Shown here piece after piece: positions 34,992 through 44,656 of a DNA stretch of 64,000 nucleotides. Every line of letters starts with the position of its first letter. Within the stretch, counting starts at the first letter, position 1. Source of the DNA: Pseudomonas sp. FP2335 (GTDB lineage: Bacteria > Pseudomonadota > Gammaproteobacteria > Pseudomonadales > Pseudomonadaceae). The position numbers and the translations under genes were made by a program. The stretch lies in contig NZ_CP117437.1 of assembly GCF_030687535.1 (NCBI RefSeq), positions 1,881,501-1,945,500 on the forward strand, in the 5' to 3' direction. Under the pieces are notes generated by a model. It was not told the DNA's origin and searched no databases. It was given only the letters and a program-made list of their open reading frames with translations.

Positions 34992-35867
34992 CTAGGGGGA
35001 TTCGAAGGGGCTGTCCATGCGCGGTTTCTGAAGCAGGCGGGCGCCTGCGTGTACCAGCCAGCAGGCAAGAATGAAGGGCGCTGTCAGTGCTGGCAGATGC
35101 AGCGTGGCGAAAGCTGACGTAAGCACAATCGCCAGGCCGATGCCGAGCAACGCAAGCCACGGCTGGCGATGTGTCTGGCTCAAGGCCAGTGCCGCCAGCG
35201 CCGGGTTGTAGCTGTGCAGGCCGAGGAGGGCGCTGGTGGGTTCGTCCAGCAGCAGCGCAACCAGCATGCCGGTGCTGGCGCCGATCAAGGCCCAGATGGC
35301 GGCGCCTCGGTTCGCCAACCACAGGCCGAGCGCAATCAAGACGCCGGCCAGCGGGGCGTCCAGCAGCATGATTTGCGCGAGCCCGGTAAAGGGCGCGCTG
35401 AGGACGGAGACGGTTTGCGGGGTGGTCAGGGTAAAGGTGCTCTCTGGCGCGCTGCCCAGCAGTAACCAGCCCAGGCCGACAAACGGCGTGGTATAGGCGG
35501 GCAAGGCCTGCGGGTGGGTTGCATGTTTCAGCCATTGGCGCGTGAGCATCGCCGCCACACCGCCGCAGGCCAGGATCAGCGGTGGCAACAGCGCAGACCA
35601 GGCGAAGTGCTGGCTGACCAACAACCCCAGCAGTACGCCGTTGTAGCTATACAGGCCGGCCTGGCGCTCGGCCTTGGGATAACCCCGACGCTGGGCCGTG
35701 AGCAAACCCGCGATGCCACCCAGCAACGCCCCGCCGAACAAGGCCGGGGCGCCGATCAGGATGGCCAGCAGGCACAGCAGGCCGCACAGCGGTTGGCGCT
35801 GGAGGAAGATTTGGCTGAAACCGTTGAGCAGGGCTTCGGCCCAGTCGGGGCAGGTAGGGTTGTGCAT
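34992..35867 (-). CDS. Urea transporter (UT family)
   Basis: A 291-residue inner-membrane protein with about ten helices and the two family repeats marked by GLYSYNGVLLGL and GLHSYNPALAALAL. It is a urea channel. It follows pyk and the glyoxylate operon on the same strand. P. putida has a similar arrangement. Since urea and glyoxylate are both released from purine (allantoin) breakdown, the placement fits purine use. A REPIN separates it from pyk, so co-transcription is uncertain. Confidence 0.87.
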   Translation of the reverse strand: MHNPTCPDWAEALLNGFSQIFLQRQPLCGLLCLLAILIGAPALFGGALLGGIAGLLTAQRRGYPKAERQAGLYSYNGVLLGLLVSQHFAWSALLPPLILACGGVAAMLTRQWLKHATHPQALPAYTTPFVGLGWLLLGSAPESTFTLTTPQTVSVLSAPFTGLAQIMLLDAPLAGVLIALGLWLANRGAAIWALIGASTGMLVALLLDEPTSALLGLHSYNPALAALALSQTHRQPWLALLGIGLAIVLTSAFATLHLPALTAPFILACWLVHAGARLLQKPRMDSPFESP

Positions 35868-35894
35868 AGAGGTAAGTCAGCTAGACCGAGTTGC

Positions 35895-35974
35895 CCCCTT
35901 CGCGAGCAAGCCCGCTCCCACATTTTGATTTGTGAACGCCGTCAAATGTGGGAGCGGGCTTGCTCGCGAAGGGG
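35895..35974. repeat. REPIN (GTGGGAGC class, outward pair)
   Basis: Inverted arms, left ending GCAAGCCCGCTCCCAC (to 35921) and right starting GTGGGAGCGGGCTTGC (from 35948), match over about 27 bases each. The orientation is opposite to the copies at 18693 and 32916. It lies between pyk and the urea transporter gene. Confidence 0.9.
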
Positions 35975-35986
35975 CCCTTACAGACG

Positions 35987-37402
35987 CTAAATCAACGTCT
36001 CGATACGCAGCGAATTGGTCGACCCCGGCTGCCCGAACGGCACCCCCGCCGTGATCACCAACGTATCCCCCCGCTCCGCCATCCCTTGGGCCTGGGCAAT
36101 TTCCAGCGCGGTGGAACACACCTCATCCACCTGGCGCAGTCGGTCATTGACCACCGAATGCACGCCCCAGGCCACGCTCAAGCGCCGTGCCGTGGACAGG
36201 TTTGGCGTGAGGTTGAGGATCGGCGCCACCGGCCGCTCCCGCGCCGCGCGCAGGCTGGAGGCGCCCGACTCGCTGTAGTTCACCAGCACCGCCACCGGCA
36301 GGATGTGGCTGATACGCCGGATCGCGCAGCTGATCGCATCCGACACCGTGGCGTCCGCCTTGGGGCGGCTTACATCCAGCTGGGCCTGGTAATCCGGACC
36401 ACTTTCCACCTGGCGGATGATCTTGCTCATCATCTGCACGGCTTCCAGCGGGTACTCGCCGGAGGCGGTTTCCGCCGAGAGCATCACCGCATCGGCACCT
36501 TCGGCAACCGCATTGGCCACGTCGGTGACTTCGGCGCGGGTCGGCGCCGGGGAGAAGCGCATGGATTCGAGCATCTGCGTCGCAACCACCACCGGCTTAC
36601 CCAACTGGCGGCAGGTGCTGATGATGTCTTTCTGGATTTGCGGCACGCTTTCGGCCGGCACTTCCACGCCGAGATCGCCTCTGGCCACCATGATTGCGTC
36701 GCTCAATTCGGCGATCTCCCGCAGGCGCTGCACTGCCGAAGGTTTCTCGATCTTGGCCATCAGGAAGGCGCGGTCGCCGATCAGCTCGCGGGCCTCGCGG
36801 ATGTCTTCCGGGCGCTGCACGAACGACAGCGCGACCCAGTCCACACCGAGTTCCAGGCCGAAGCTCAAGTCGCGGCGGTCCTTGGCGGTCAACGGGCTCA
36901 GTTCCAACAGCGCTTGTGGGACGTTCACACCTTTACGGTCCGACAATTCGCCGCCGTTCAGCACGGTGGTGTCGATGGCATCGGCATGCTTGGTGATCAC
37001 CCGCAGGCGCAACTTGCCGTCGTCCAGCAACAGGTCCATGCCCGGCTCCAGTGCGGCGATTATTTCCGGGTGGGGCAGGTTCACCCGGCGTTCGTCGCCC
37101 GGGGCTTCGTCCAGGTCCAGGCGCAGCGCCTGGCCGCGCACCAGTTGCACCTTGCCGTCGGCAAAACGTCCGACCCGCAGCTTGGGCCCTTGCAGGTCCA
37201 TAAGAATGCCTAGCGGGTAATTCAGCTGGCGTTCCACCTGGCGGATCCACTGGTAGCGCTGGGCGTGGTCGGCGTGCTCACCGTGGCTGAAGTTGAGGCG
37301 GAAGATATTCACCCCGGCTTCGACCAGCTCGCGGATGTCATCGATACCGTCGGTGGCCGGGCCCAGGGTGGCGAGGATTTTGACCTTCTTGTCAGGCGTC
37401 AT
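35987..37402 (-). CDS. pyk: Pyruvate kinase
   Basis: A 471-residue pyruvate kinase that converts phosphoenolpyruvate and ADP to pyruvate and ATP. It has the active-site signature MAKIEKPSAVQRL, the substrate-binding MVARGDLGVE, and NFSHGEHADH and LDLQGPKLRVG-type segments. It ends the glyoxylate operon, taking the product of TtuD onward to pyruvate via enolase. The start overlaps the ttuD stop by about 11 bases. A second pyruvate kinase is usual in Pseudomonas; this is the operon-linked one, so its regulation should follow glyoxylate. Confidence 0.95.
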   Translation of the reverse strand: MTPDKKVKILATLGPATDGIDDIRELVEAGVNIFRLNFSHGEHADHAQRYQWIRQVERQLNYPLGILMDLQGPKLRVGRFADGKVQLVRGQALRLDLDEAPGDERRVNLPHPEIIAALEPGMDLLLDDGKLRLRVITKHADAIDTTVLNGGELSDRKGVNVPQALLELSPLTAKDRRDLSFGLELGVDWVALSFVQRPEDIREARELIGDRAFLMAKIEKPSAVQRLREIAELSDAIMVARGDLGVEVPAESVPQIQKDIISTCRQLGKPVVVATQMLESMRFSPAPTRAEVTDVANAVAEGADAVMLSAETASGEYPLEAVQMMSKIIRQVESGPDYQAQLDVSRPKADATVSDAISCAIRRISHILPVAVLVNYSESGASSLRAARERPVAPILNLTPNLSTARRLSVAWGVHSVVNDRLRQVDEVCSTALEIAQAQGMAERGDTLVITAGVPFGQPGSTNSLRIETLI

Positions 37403-38672
37403 GTTTGGCAGTCTCAAGAATCAGGATGGCGCGCAAGTCGTTGACGTTGGTGCGCGTCGGCTCGGTGACGATCAACCCGTCGAGGGCCGCGAAGTAGCCG
37501 TAGCCATTGTTGTTGTCCAACTCGTCGCTGGCCGACAGGCCCAGCGCTTCGGCGCGTGAATAGCTGCACGGGGTCATGATCGCGCCGGCGTTGTCTTCGG
37601 AACCGTCGATGCCGTCGGTGTCACCGGCCAGGGCGTATACGCCGGGCAGGCCCTTGAGGCTGTCGGTAAGGCTGAGCAGGAACTCCGCGTTGCGCCCGCC
37701 ACGGCCATTGCCGCGCACGGTCACAGTGGTTTCACCGCCGGACAGGATCACGCACGGCGCCGCCAGTGGTTGGCCGTGTTGCGCGATTTGCCGGGCAATG
37801 CCGGCATGCACCTTGGCCACGTCCCGCGCTTCGCCTTCGAGGTCGCCGAGGATCAGCGGGCTGAACCCGGCCTGGCGCACTTTGACCGCCACGGCTTCGA
37901 GGGATTGCTGCGGGCGGGCGATCAATTGGAAATGGCTGCGGGCGAGGATCGGGTCGCCCGGCTTGACGGTTTCCGAGGCGGGGTTCTGCAACCAGCTGCG
38001 CACCGATGCGGGGGCATCGATGTTGTAGCGCTTGAGGATCGCCAACGCCTGTGCCGAGGTGCTTGGGTCGCCGACGGTGGGGCCGGATGCAATCACCGTG
38101 GCCTGGTCGCCCGGCACGTCGGAAATCGCATAGGTGTAGACCGTGGCTGGCCATGCCGCCTTGGCCAGCCGGCCACCCTTGATCGCCGAGAGGTGCTTGC
38201 GCACGCAATTCATCTCGCCAATGGTGGCGCCGGACTTGAGCAGGGCTTTGTTGATGGCTTGCTTGTCGGCCAGGGTGATGCCTTCGGCGGGCAAGGCCAG
38301 CAGGGCCGAGCCGCCACCGGACAGCAGGAAGATCACGCGGTCGTCTTCGCCGAGGTTGCTGATCAGTTCCAGCACGCGCTTGGCCACCGCCAGGCCGGCG
38401 GCGTCGGGGACCGGGTGAGCGGCTTCGACCACTTCGATTTTCTTGCACGGCGCGCCATGGCCGTAGCGGGTGACGACCAGGCCCGTGACTTCGCCTTGCC
38501 AGCTGTTTTCTACAACCAGGGCCATGGCGGCGGCGGCTTTGCCGGCACCGATCACGATCACCCGGCCACTGCGGTCGGCGGGCAGGTAGGGTTCAAGGAC
38601 TTGCCGGGGGTGGGCGGCGTCGATGGCTGTGGAGAACAGCTCGCGAAGCAGGTGTTGCGGATCGACCGACAT
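37392..38672 (-). CDS. ttuD: Glycerate 2-kinase (MOFRL family)
   Basis: A 426-residue glycerate kinase forming 2-phosphoglycerate from D-glycerate. Motifs include VIGAGKAAAAMA, FLLSGGGSALLALP and the C-terminal MOFRL domain with SGGETTVTVRGNGRGGRN and AGDTDGIDGSEDNAGA. It is the step after the tartronate semialdehyde reductase GlxR. It overlaps pyk by 11 bases and is separated from glxR by a REPIN-containing gap of 200 bases. Confidence 0.94.
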   Translation of the reverse strand: MSVDPQHLLRELFSTAIDAAHPRQVLEPYLPADRSGRVIVIGAGKAAAAMALVVENSWQGEVTGLVVTRYGHGAPCKKIEVVEAAHPVPDAAGLAVAKRVLELISNLGEDDRVIFLLSGGGSALLALPAEGITLADKQAINKALLKSGATIGEMNCVRKHLSAIKGGRLAKAAWPATVYTYAISDVPGDQATVIASGPTVGDPSTSAQALAILKRYNIDAPASVRSWLQNPASETVKPGDPILARSHFQLIARPQQSLEAVAVKVRQAGFSPLILGDLEGEARDVAKVHAGIARQIAQHGQPLAAPCVILSGGETTVTVRGNGRGGRNAEFLLSLTDSLKGLPGVYALAGDTDGIDGSEDNAGAIMTPCSYSRAEALGLSASDELDNNNGYGYFAALDGLIVTEPTRTNVNDLRAILILETAKHDA

Positions 38673-38731
38673 AAGCGGGCTCCCGGGGGCTTCTTGTTAT
38701 TAGAGGTGAGACCTGGAACAGGGACCAAAAT

Positions 38732-38832
38732 GTGGGAGCTGGCTTGTGTGGGAGCTGGCTTGCCTGCGATGCAAACACCTCGGTGTATCAGGCAAACTGA
38801 GGTGATGCTATCGCAGGCAAGCCAGCTCCCAC
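38732..38832. repeat. REPIN (GTGGGAGCT class) with duplicated arms
   Basis: A REPIN of the GTGGGAGCTGGCTTGC class. The left end carries a partial second copy: TGTGGGAGCTGGCTTG is repeated back to back (about 38731-38762). The right end shows a matching partial repeat, with AGCCAGCTCCCAC followed by AAGCCAGCCCCACA. It lies in the ttuD-glxR gap. Confidence 0.88.
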
Positions 38833-38872
38833 ATAAGCCAGCCCCACACTGGCTTGCATTTCAAGTCAGGAC

Positions 38873-39763
38873 TTACTTGTCGCGAATCGAGAAATTCGCC
38901 ATGTGCTCCAGGCCCTTGATCAGCGCCGAGTGGTCCCAGTTGCCGCCACCGATTGCGGTGCAGGTACTGAACACCTGCTGCGTACCGGCGGTGTTCGGCA
39001 GGTTGATCCCCAGTTCCTTGGCCCCGGCCAGCGCCAGGTTCAAATCCTTCTGGTGCAGGTTGATGCGAAAGCCCGGGTCAAAGGTGCCCTTGATCATGCG
39101 CTCGCCATGCACTTCAAGGATCTTCGACGAGGCAAAACCGCCCATCAGCGCTTCACGCACCTTGGCCGGGTCGGCACCGTTCTTGGCGGCGAACAGCAGC
39201 GCTTCGGCCACTGCCTGGATGTTCAGCGCGACGATGATCTGGTTGGCGACCTTGGCGGTCTGCCCATCACCATTGCCGCCGACCAGGGTGATGTTCTTGC
39301 CCATGGCCTGGAACAGCGGCAGGGCGCGTTCGAAGGTCTGCGGCTCGCCACCGATCATGATGCTCAGGGTGCCGGCCTTGGCGCCGACTTCACCGCCGGA
39401 CACGGGCGCATCCAGGTAGTGCGCGCCGGCCTCGTTGATCCTGGCGGCGAAGGCCTTGGTGGCGGTGGGGGAGATCGAACTCATGTCGATCACCACTTTG
39501 TTTGGCGACAGGCCGGCGGCCACGCCGTCGGCGCGGAACAGCACGTCATCGACCTGCGGGGTGTCGGGCACCATCACAATGATGAACTCGGCTTCCTGGG
39601 CGACTTGCTGCGGGTTGGCCAGGGCGATGGCGCCGGCGTCGAGCAGGGCTTGCGGGGCTTTGCCGTGATGTTCGGAGAGGAACAGTTGGTGACCTGCCTT
39701 TTGCAGGTTGGCGGCCATGGGTTGGCCCATGATGCCGGTGCCGATGAATCCGATTTTAGCCAT
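38873..39763 (-). CDS. glxR: Tartronate semialdehyde reductase
   Basis: A 296-residue beta-hydroxyacid dehydrogenase that reduces tartronate semialdehyde to glycerate with NAD(P)H. It has the Rossmann motif IGFIGTGIMGQPMAAN, the signature LDAPVSGGEVGA, and the catalytic Lys in GQTAKVANQIIV. It follows gcl and hyi. The ATG is preceded by AGAGG, and upstream of that is an A-rich CA motif (minus-strand AATAAAAA). The pairing with gcl supports the substrate. Confidence 0.95.
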   Translation of the reverse strand: MAKIGFIGTGIMGQPMAANLQKAGHQLFLSEHHGKAPQALLDAGAIALANPQQVAQEAEFIIVMVPDTPQVDDVLFRADGVAAGLSPNKVVIDMSSISPTATKAFAARINEAGAHYLDAPVSGGEVGAKAGTLSIMIGGEPQTFERALPLFQAMGKNITLVGGNGDGQTAKVANQIIVALNIQAVAEALLFAAKNGADPAKVREALMGGFASSKILEVHGERMIKGTFDPGFRINLHQKDLNLALAGAKELGINLPNTAGTQQVFSTCTAIGGGNWDHSALIKGLEHMANFSIRDK

Positions 39764-39842
39764 GACGAAAAAACCTCTTTTTATTAGATGGGTAGGCCTG
39801 TCTCAGCCTGCCAAACACAGACGATCCAATGTGGTGTGTCGG

Positions 39843-40625
39843 TTAGATGGCGTTGTGGCTCTTGAGCCAGCCCAAACCTGCCTCGGTGGTGGTCAGCGGT
39901 TTGTATTCGCAACCCACCCAGCCCTTGTAACCAATGCGGTCCAAATGCTCGAACAGGAACCGATAGTTGATCTCCCCGGTCCCCGGCTCGTTGCGTCCAG
40001 GGTTATCCGCCAGCTGGATGTGGTTGATCTCGCCAAGGTGCGCGGCCATGGTGCGGGCCAGGTCGCCCTCCATGATTTGCATGTGATAGATGTCGTATTG
40101 CAGGAACAGATTGGCACTGCCGACCTGCTCGCGGATCGACAGGGCTTGCGCGGTGTTGTTCAGGTAGAAGCCGGGGATGTCGCGGGTGTTGATCATCTCC
40201 ATCACCAGCTTGATGCCCGCGGCATGCAGCTTGTCGGCGGCGTACTTGAGGTTGGCGACGAAGGTTTTTTCCAGGGTGGCATCGTCCACGCCCTGTGGCC
40301 GGATGCCCGCCAGGCAGTTGATCTGGGTGTTGCCCAGGACCTGGGCGTAGGCGATGGCCAGCTTGACCCCGGCGCGGAATTCCTCGACCCGGTCCGGGTG
40401 GCACGCCAGGCCGCGCTCGCCCTTGGCCCAGTCGCCGGCCGGCAGGTTGAACAACACTTGGGTCAGGCCGTTGGCGTCCAGGTGTGCCTTGATTTCAGCC
40501 GAGCTGAATTCGTACGGGAACAGGTACTCGACACCTTCGAAGCCCGCATCGGCGGCCGCTTTGAAGCGAGCAAGAAAGTCTTGCTCGGTAAACAGCATGG
40601 ACAGGTTGGCGGCAAAACGCGGCAT
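39843..40625 (-). CDS. hyi: Hydroxypyruvate isomerase
   Basis: A 260-residue TIM-barrel protein of the Hyi family. It interconverts hydroxypyruvate and tartronate semialdehyde. Motifs are PRFAANLSMLFTE at the start, GFEGVEYLFPYEF, VMEMINTRDIPGFYL, LQYDIYHMQIMEGDL and GEINYRFLFEHLD with metal-binding acidic residues. It lies 10 bases after gcl, with AAGGAG upstream of its ATG. It is part of the glyoxylate carboligase operon. Confidence 0.95.
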   Translation of the reverse strand: MPRFAANLSMLFTEQDFLARFKAAADAGFEGVEYLFPYEFSSAEIKAHLDANGLTQVLFNLPAGDWAKGERGLACHPDRVEEFRAGVKLAIAYAQVLGNTQINCLAGIRPQGVDDATLEKTFVANLKYAADKLHAAGIKLVMEMINTRDIPGFYLNNTAQALSIREQVGSANLFLQYDIYHMQIMEGDLARTMAAHLGEINHIQLADNPGRNEPGTGEINYRFLFEHLDRIGYKGWVGCEYKPLTTTEAGLGWLKSHNAI

Positions 40626-40635
40626 AGGGTTCTCC

Positions 40636-42411
<1,776 letters not shown>

Positions 42412-42438
42412 GGTTTTGGTGCCTCTTGCGTTTTGTAA

Positions 42439-42448
42439 TTGTATACAA
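42439..42448. promoter_or_regulatory. Palindromic operator TTGTATACAA, gcl-proximal copy
   Basis: A perfect 10-bp palindrome, TTGTATACAA, 28 bases upstream of the gcl start. The same 10-mer occurs again 128 bases away. Such motifs are typical of GntR/FadR-type repressors. It is positioned to control gcl. Confidence 0.65.
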
Positions 42449-42566
42449 GTGGTTTCTCGTCAAAGTGTATTCACGGCGAGCGGCGCAGGTCAATTCATTT
42501 TGTTTATTGGCTTGAGCGTTCGTCGGAAGGCATTTTTTCGACGTATGGAGGGTTTGTGCGAAAATA

Positions 42567-42576
42567 TTGTATACAA
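42567..42576. promoter_or_regulatory. Palindromic operator TTGTATACAA, distal copy
   Basis: The second perfect copy of the TTGTATACAA palindrome, 92 bases upstream of the glcG-like start. Centre-to-centre spacing from the first is 128 bases, close to twelve helical turns. It may control both divergent genes. Confidence 0.65.
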
Positions 42577-42667
42577 AAATAAATGTCATTGTGTTCTATT
42601 TGTTTGATCGAGCATCTCACGATTTAGACCTCCACCGCTTTTTCCATAACAAGATAAGGACGGCACC

Positions 42668-43108
42668 ATGAGCGCTTTAACCTTGAAAATAGCCACCCAA
42701 CTGGCCAGCCACGCCCTTACCGCAGGCCGCACGATTTCAGCGGCGCCGCTGACCATCGCGGTGCTCGACAGCGGTGGGCACCTGATCACCCTGCAACGGG
42801 AAGACGGCGCCAGCCTGCTGCGCCCGCAGATCGCCATCGGCAAGGCCTGGGGCGCGATTGCGCTGGGCAAGGGCTCGCGCATGCTGGCGCTGGACGCGCA
42901 GCAACGGCCGGCGTTTATTGCGGCTCTGAACAGTCTGGGGCAGGGCAGCGTGGTGCCGGCACCGGGGGGGGTGTTGATTCGGGATCAGCAGGGCTTAGTG
43001 CTGGGGGCGATCGGGATCAGCGGGGATACGTCGGATATTGACGAGCAGTGCGCGATTACGGCGATTGAGGGGGTGGGGTTGTTGGCGGATGCGGGGGTGT
43101 CGGCTTGA
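42668..43108 (+). CDS. GlcG/HbpS-family haem-binding-like protein
   Basis: A 146-residue protein of the GlcG/HbpS family, with PLTIAVLDSGGHLITLQREDGA, the AIGKAWGAIALG helix and GGVLIRDQQGLVLGAIGISG. Family members are found next to glycolate and glyoxylate genes, and some bind haem, but the biochemical role here is unknown. There is no signal peptide. It is divergent from gcl and shares its palindromic operators, so it is probably co-regulated. ATG is preceded by AAGGA. Confidence 0.85.
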   Translation: MSALTLKIATQLASHALTAGRTISAAPLTIAVLDSGGHLITLQREDGASLLRPQIAIGKAWGAIALGKGSRMLALDAQQRPAFIAALNSLGQGSVVPAPGGVLIRDQQGLVLGAIGISGDTSDIDEQCAITAIEGVGLLADAGVSA

Positions 43109-43132
43109 TCTTTGGGTGACTGGTAGGGCCTC

Positions 43133-43216
43133 TTCGCGAGCAAGCCCGCTCCCACATTTTGACCGGGCTCCAACTTTGGAGTGCAGTCAAACTGTGGGAG
43201 CGGGCTTGCTCGCGAA
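43133..43216. repeat. REPIN flanking the RAYT gene, left copy
   Basis: Left arm 43133-43155 (TTCGCGAGCAAGC...CTCCCAC) and right arm 43194-43216, its exact reverse complement over 23 bases. It lies 22 bases beyond the RAYT stop, in the outward orientation, and has the same REP class as the copy on the other side. Confidence 0.92.
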
Positions 43217-43237
43217 AGGGGCAACTCGGTCTCTGCC

Positions 43238-43696
43238 CTAGACCCAAACCGCATCCCACAAGGGATAGTCGCCAATGCGCTCCACCAATCCAGCTCGCAA
43301 TGGATTGGCCACTACATACCGAGCCATCTTTACCAAGTCATCTTCCTTGCGCAGTGCCCGGTCATGAAAACTGGATTGCCATAGTCTGCCTTTGCGGCCT
43401 GTGGCGCCATTCACGGTTCGAGTGCTTTTCGACTTCACCTGACACATCAGATCGCCCAGCGAGCCCTTTTGCAGTTCGAGCAGCCAGTGGAAATGGTCTG
43501 GCATTACTACCCACGCCAGGGAGTTCGCCAAGCCTTGATATTGAGCGAGCCTGAATTGCCAGACCACCAAGCGACCCAGATGAAAATCACTGAATATCGG
43601 CACACGTTCATGAGTGTTGGTGGTGATCAGGTAGGTACGGTTGGGTTCGCTGAACCGCCCGATGCGCAGACGGTGTGATGTGGCTAGATCAGGCAT
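43238..43696 (-). CDS. REP-associated tyrosine transposase (RAYT)
   Basis: A 152-residue Y1 transposase of the REP-associated (TnpA-REP) group, distantly related to IS200/IS605. The HUH motif is at residues 67-70 in VVMPDHFHWLLEL (His68 and His70). The catalytic tyrosine is Tyr127 in KMARYVVANPLRAGLV. Other family features are YLITTNTHERVPIF, VKSKSTRTVN and LWQSSFHDRALR. It is intact and lies between two REPINs of the class it probably mobilises. RAYTs are domesticated and occur as single copies. There are no insertion-sequence ends. Confidence 0.93.
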   Translation of the reverse strand: MPDLATSHRLRIGRFSEPNRTYLITTNTHERVPIFSDFHLGRLVVWQFRLAQYQGLANSLAWVVMPDHFHWLLELQKGSLGDLMCQVKSKSTRTVNGATGRKGRLWQSSFHDRALRKEDDLVKMARYVVANPLRAGLVERIGDYPLWDAVWV

Positions 43697-43792
43697 TCCA
43701 TGGCCTCTCTTCAGTGGGGGTTCTGAGAGGCTAGATCCGGGTGGTTGATACTGATCGGCAGGCTTTTGGCAAGATGTGTCTGGGAGGGCGCT

Positions 43793-43885
43793 TTCGCGAG
43801 CAAGCCCGCTCCCACATTGGATTTGCGGTGTTCATACATTGTGTGTCTGGCACAAAACCCCTGTGGGAGCGGGCTTGCTCGCGAA
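43793..43885. repeat. REPIN flanking the RAYT gene, right copy
   Basis: Left arm 43793-43815 and right arm 43863-43885, exact 23-base inverted copies of the same class as the left flanking REPIN. It sits between the RAYT start and the TetR gene end. Confidence 0.92.
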
Positions 43886-43906
43886 TCCCCCAGGCACCGC
43901 GGTGTA

Positions 43907-44512
43907 TCAGTCTGGCTCACACCCCTTGAGCACCAACCGGATAATCGTCTGCGCCGCCGCCTCATAATCCGCCTCATCCAGCTTGGCCTTGCCGGTCACC
44001 GCCGAGATCTGCCAGTCAAAATCCGCATAGGTCTGCGTCGCCGCCCAGATGCTGAACATCAGGTGATTGGGGTCGATCGCCGCGATCAGGCCGCGATCCA
44101 CCCAGTTCTGGATGCACTCGATGTTGTGCTTGGCCTGGGCGTTCAACTGCTCGATCTGGTCAGCGCTGAGGTGCGGGGCGCCGTGCATGATTTCGCTGGC
44201 GAAGACCTTGGAGGCAAACGGTAAATCACGGGAGATGCAGATTTTTGAGCGGATGTAGTTGCTCAGTACTTCCTTGGGCTCGCCATCCGGGTTGAACGGC
44301 GTGGAGGCGGCCAGGATCGGCTCGATAATGCTTTCGAGCACCTCGCGATAGAGGTTGTCCTTGGACTTGAAGTAGTAATAGACGTTGGGCTTGGGCAGCC
44401 CTGCCTTGGCGGCGATGTCGCTGGTCTTGGTCGCGGCGAAGCCCTTGTCGGCGAACTCCTCGCTCGCCGCCCGCAGGATCTTTTCTTTGTTGCGCTCGCG
44501 AATGGTGCTCAT
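43907..44512 (-). CDS. TetR-family regulator, RutR/YcdC-like
   Basis: A 201-residue regulator. The N-terminal helix-turn-helix shows ILRAASEEFADKGFAATKTSDIAAKAGLPKPNVYYYF. The C-terminal domain shows ISRDLPFASKVFASEIMHGAPHL and IDPNHLMFSIWAATQTYADFDWQ, which parallel RutR of E. coli, the uracil-responsive pyrimidine regulator. The neighbouring genes are not pyrimidine genes, so its ligand is unknown. It is divergent from the LacI-family gene with 144 bases between starts. Confidence 0.9.
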   Translation of the reverse strand: MSTIRERNKEKILRAASEEFADKGFAATKTSDIAAKAGLPKPNVYYYFKSKDNLYREVLESIIEPILAASTPFNPDGEPKEVLSNYIRSKICISRDLPFASKVFASEIMHGAPHLSADQIEQLNAQAKHNIECIQNWVDRGLIAAIDPNHLMFSIWAATQTYADFDWQISAVTGKAKLDEADYEAAAQTIIRLVLKGCEPD

Positions 44513-44656
44513 AAACCTGGGGGTTCCTTGCCAGTACAGGCGGTCGGGCATAGTAGCACCGGCTTCGTGAGGCCCTCAAGAATGGGCACTGGCCACTCTT
44601 TCCCTGTACCGCGTTTGCCATTACCGTAGCGGCTCTTTCGCAGTGGGCAGTGGCCG

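Noticed and set aside
44584..44655. Direct repeat GGGCACTGGCC / GGGCAGTGGCC between the TetR and LacI genes
   Set aside because: Eleven bases with a mismatch and no symmetry; not enough to call an operator.
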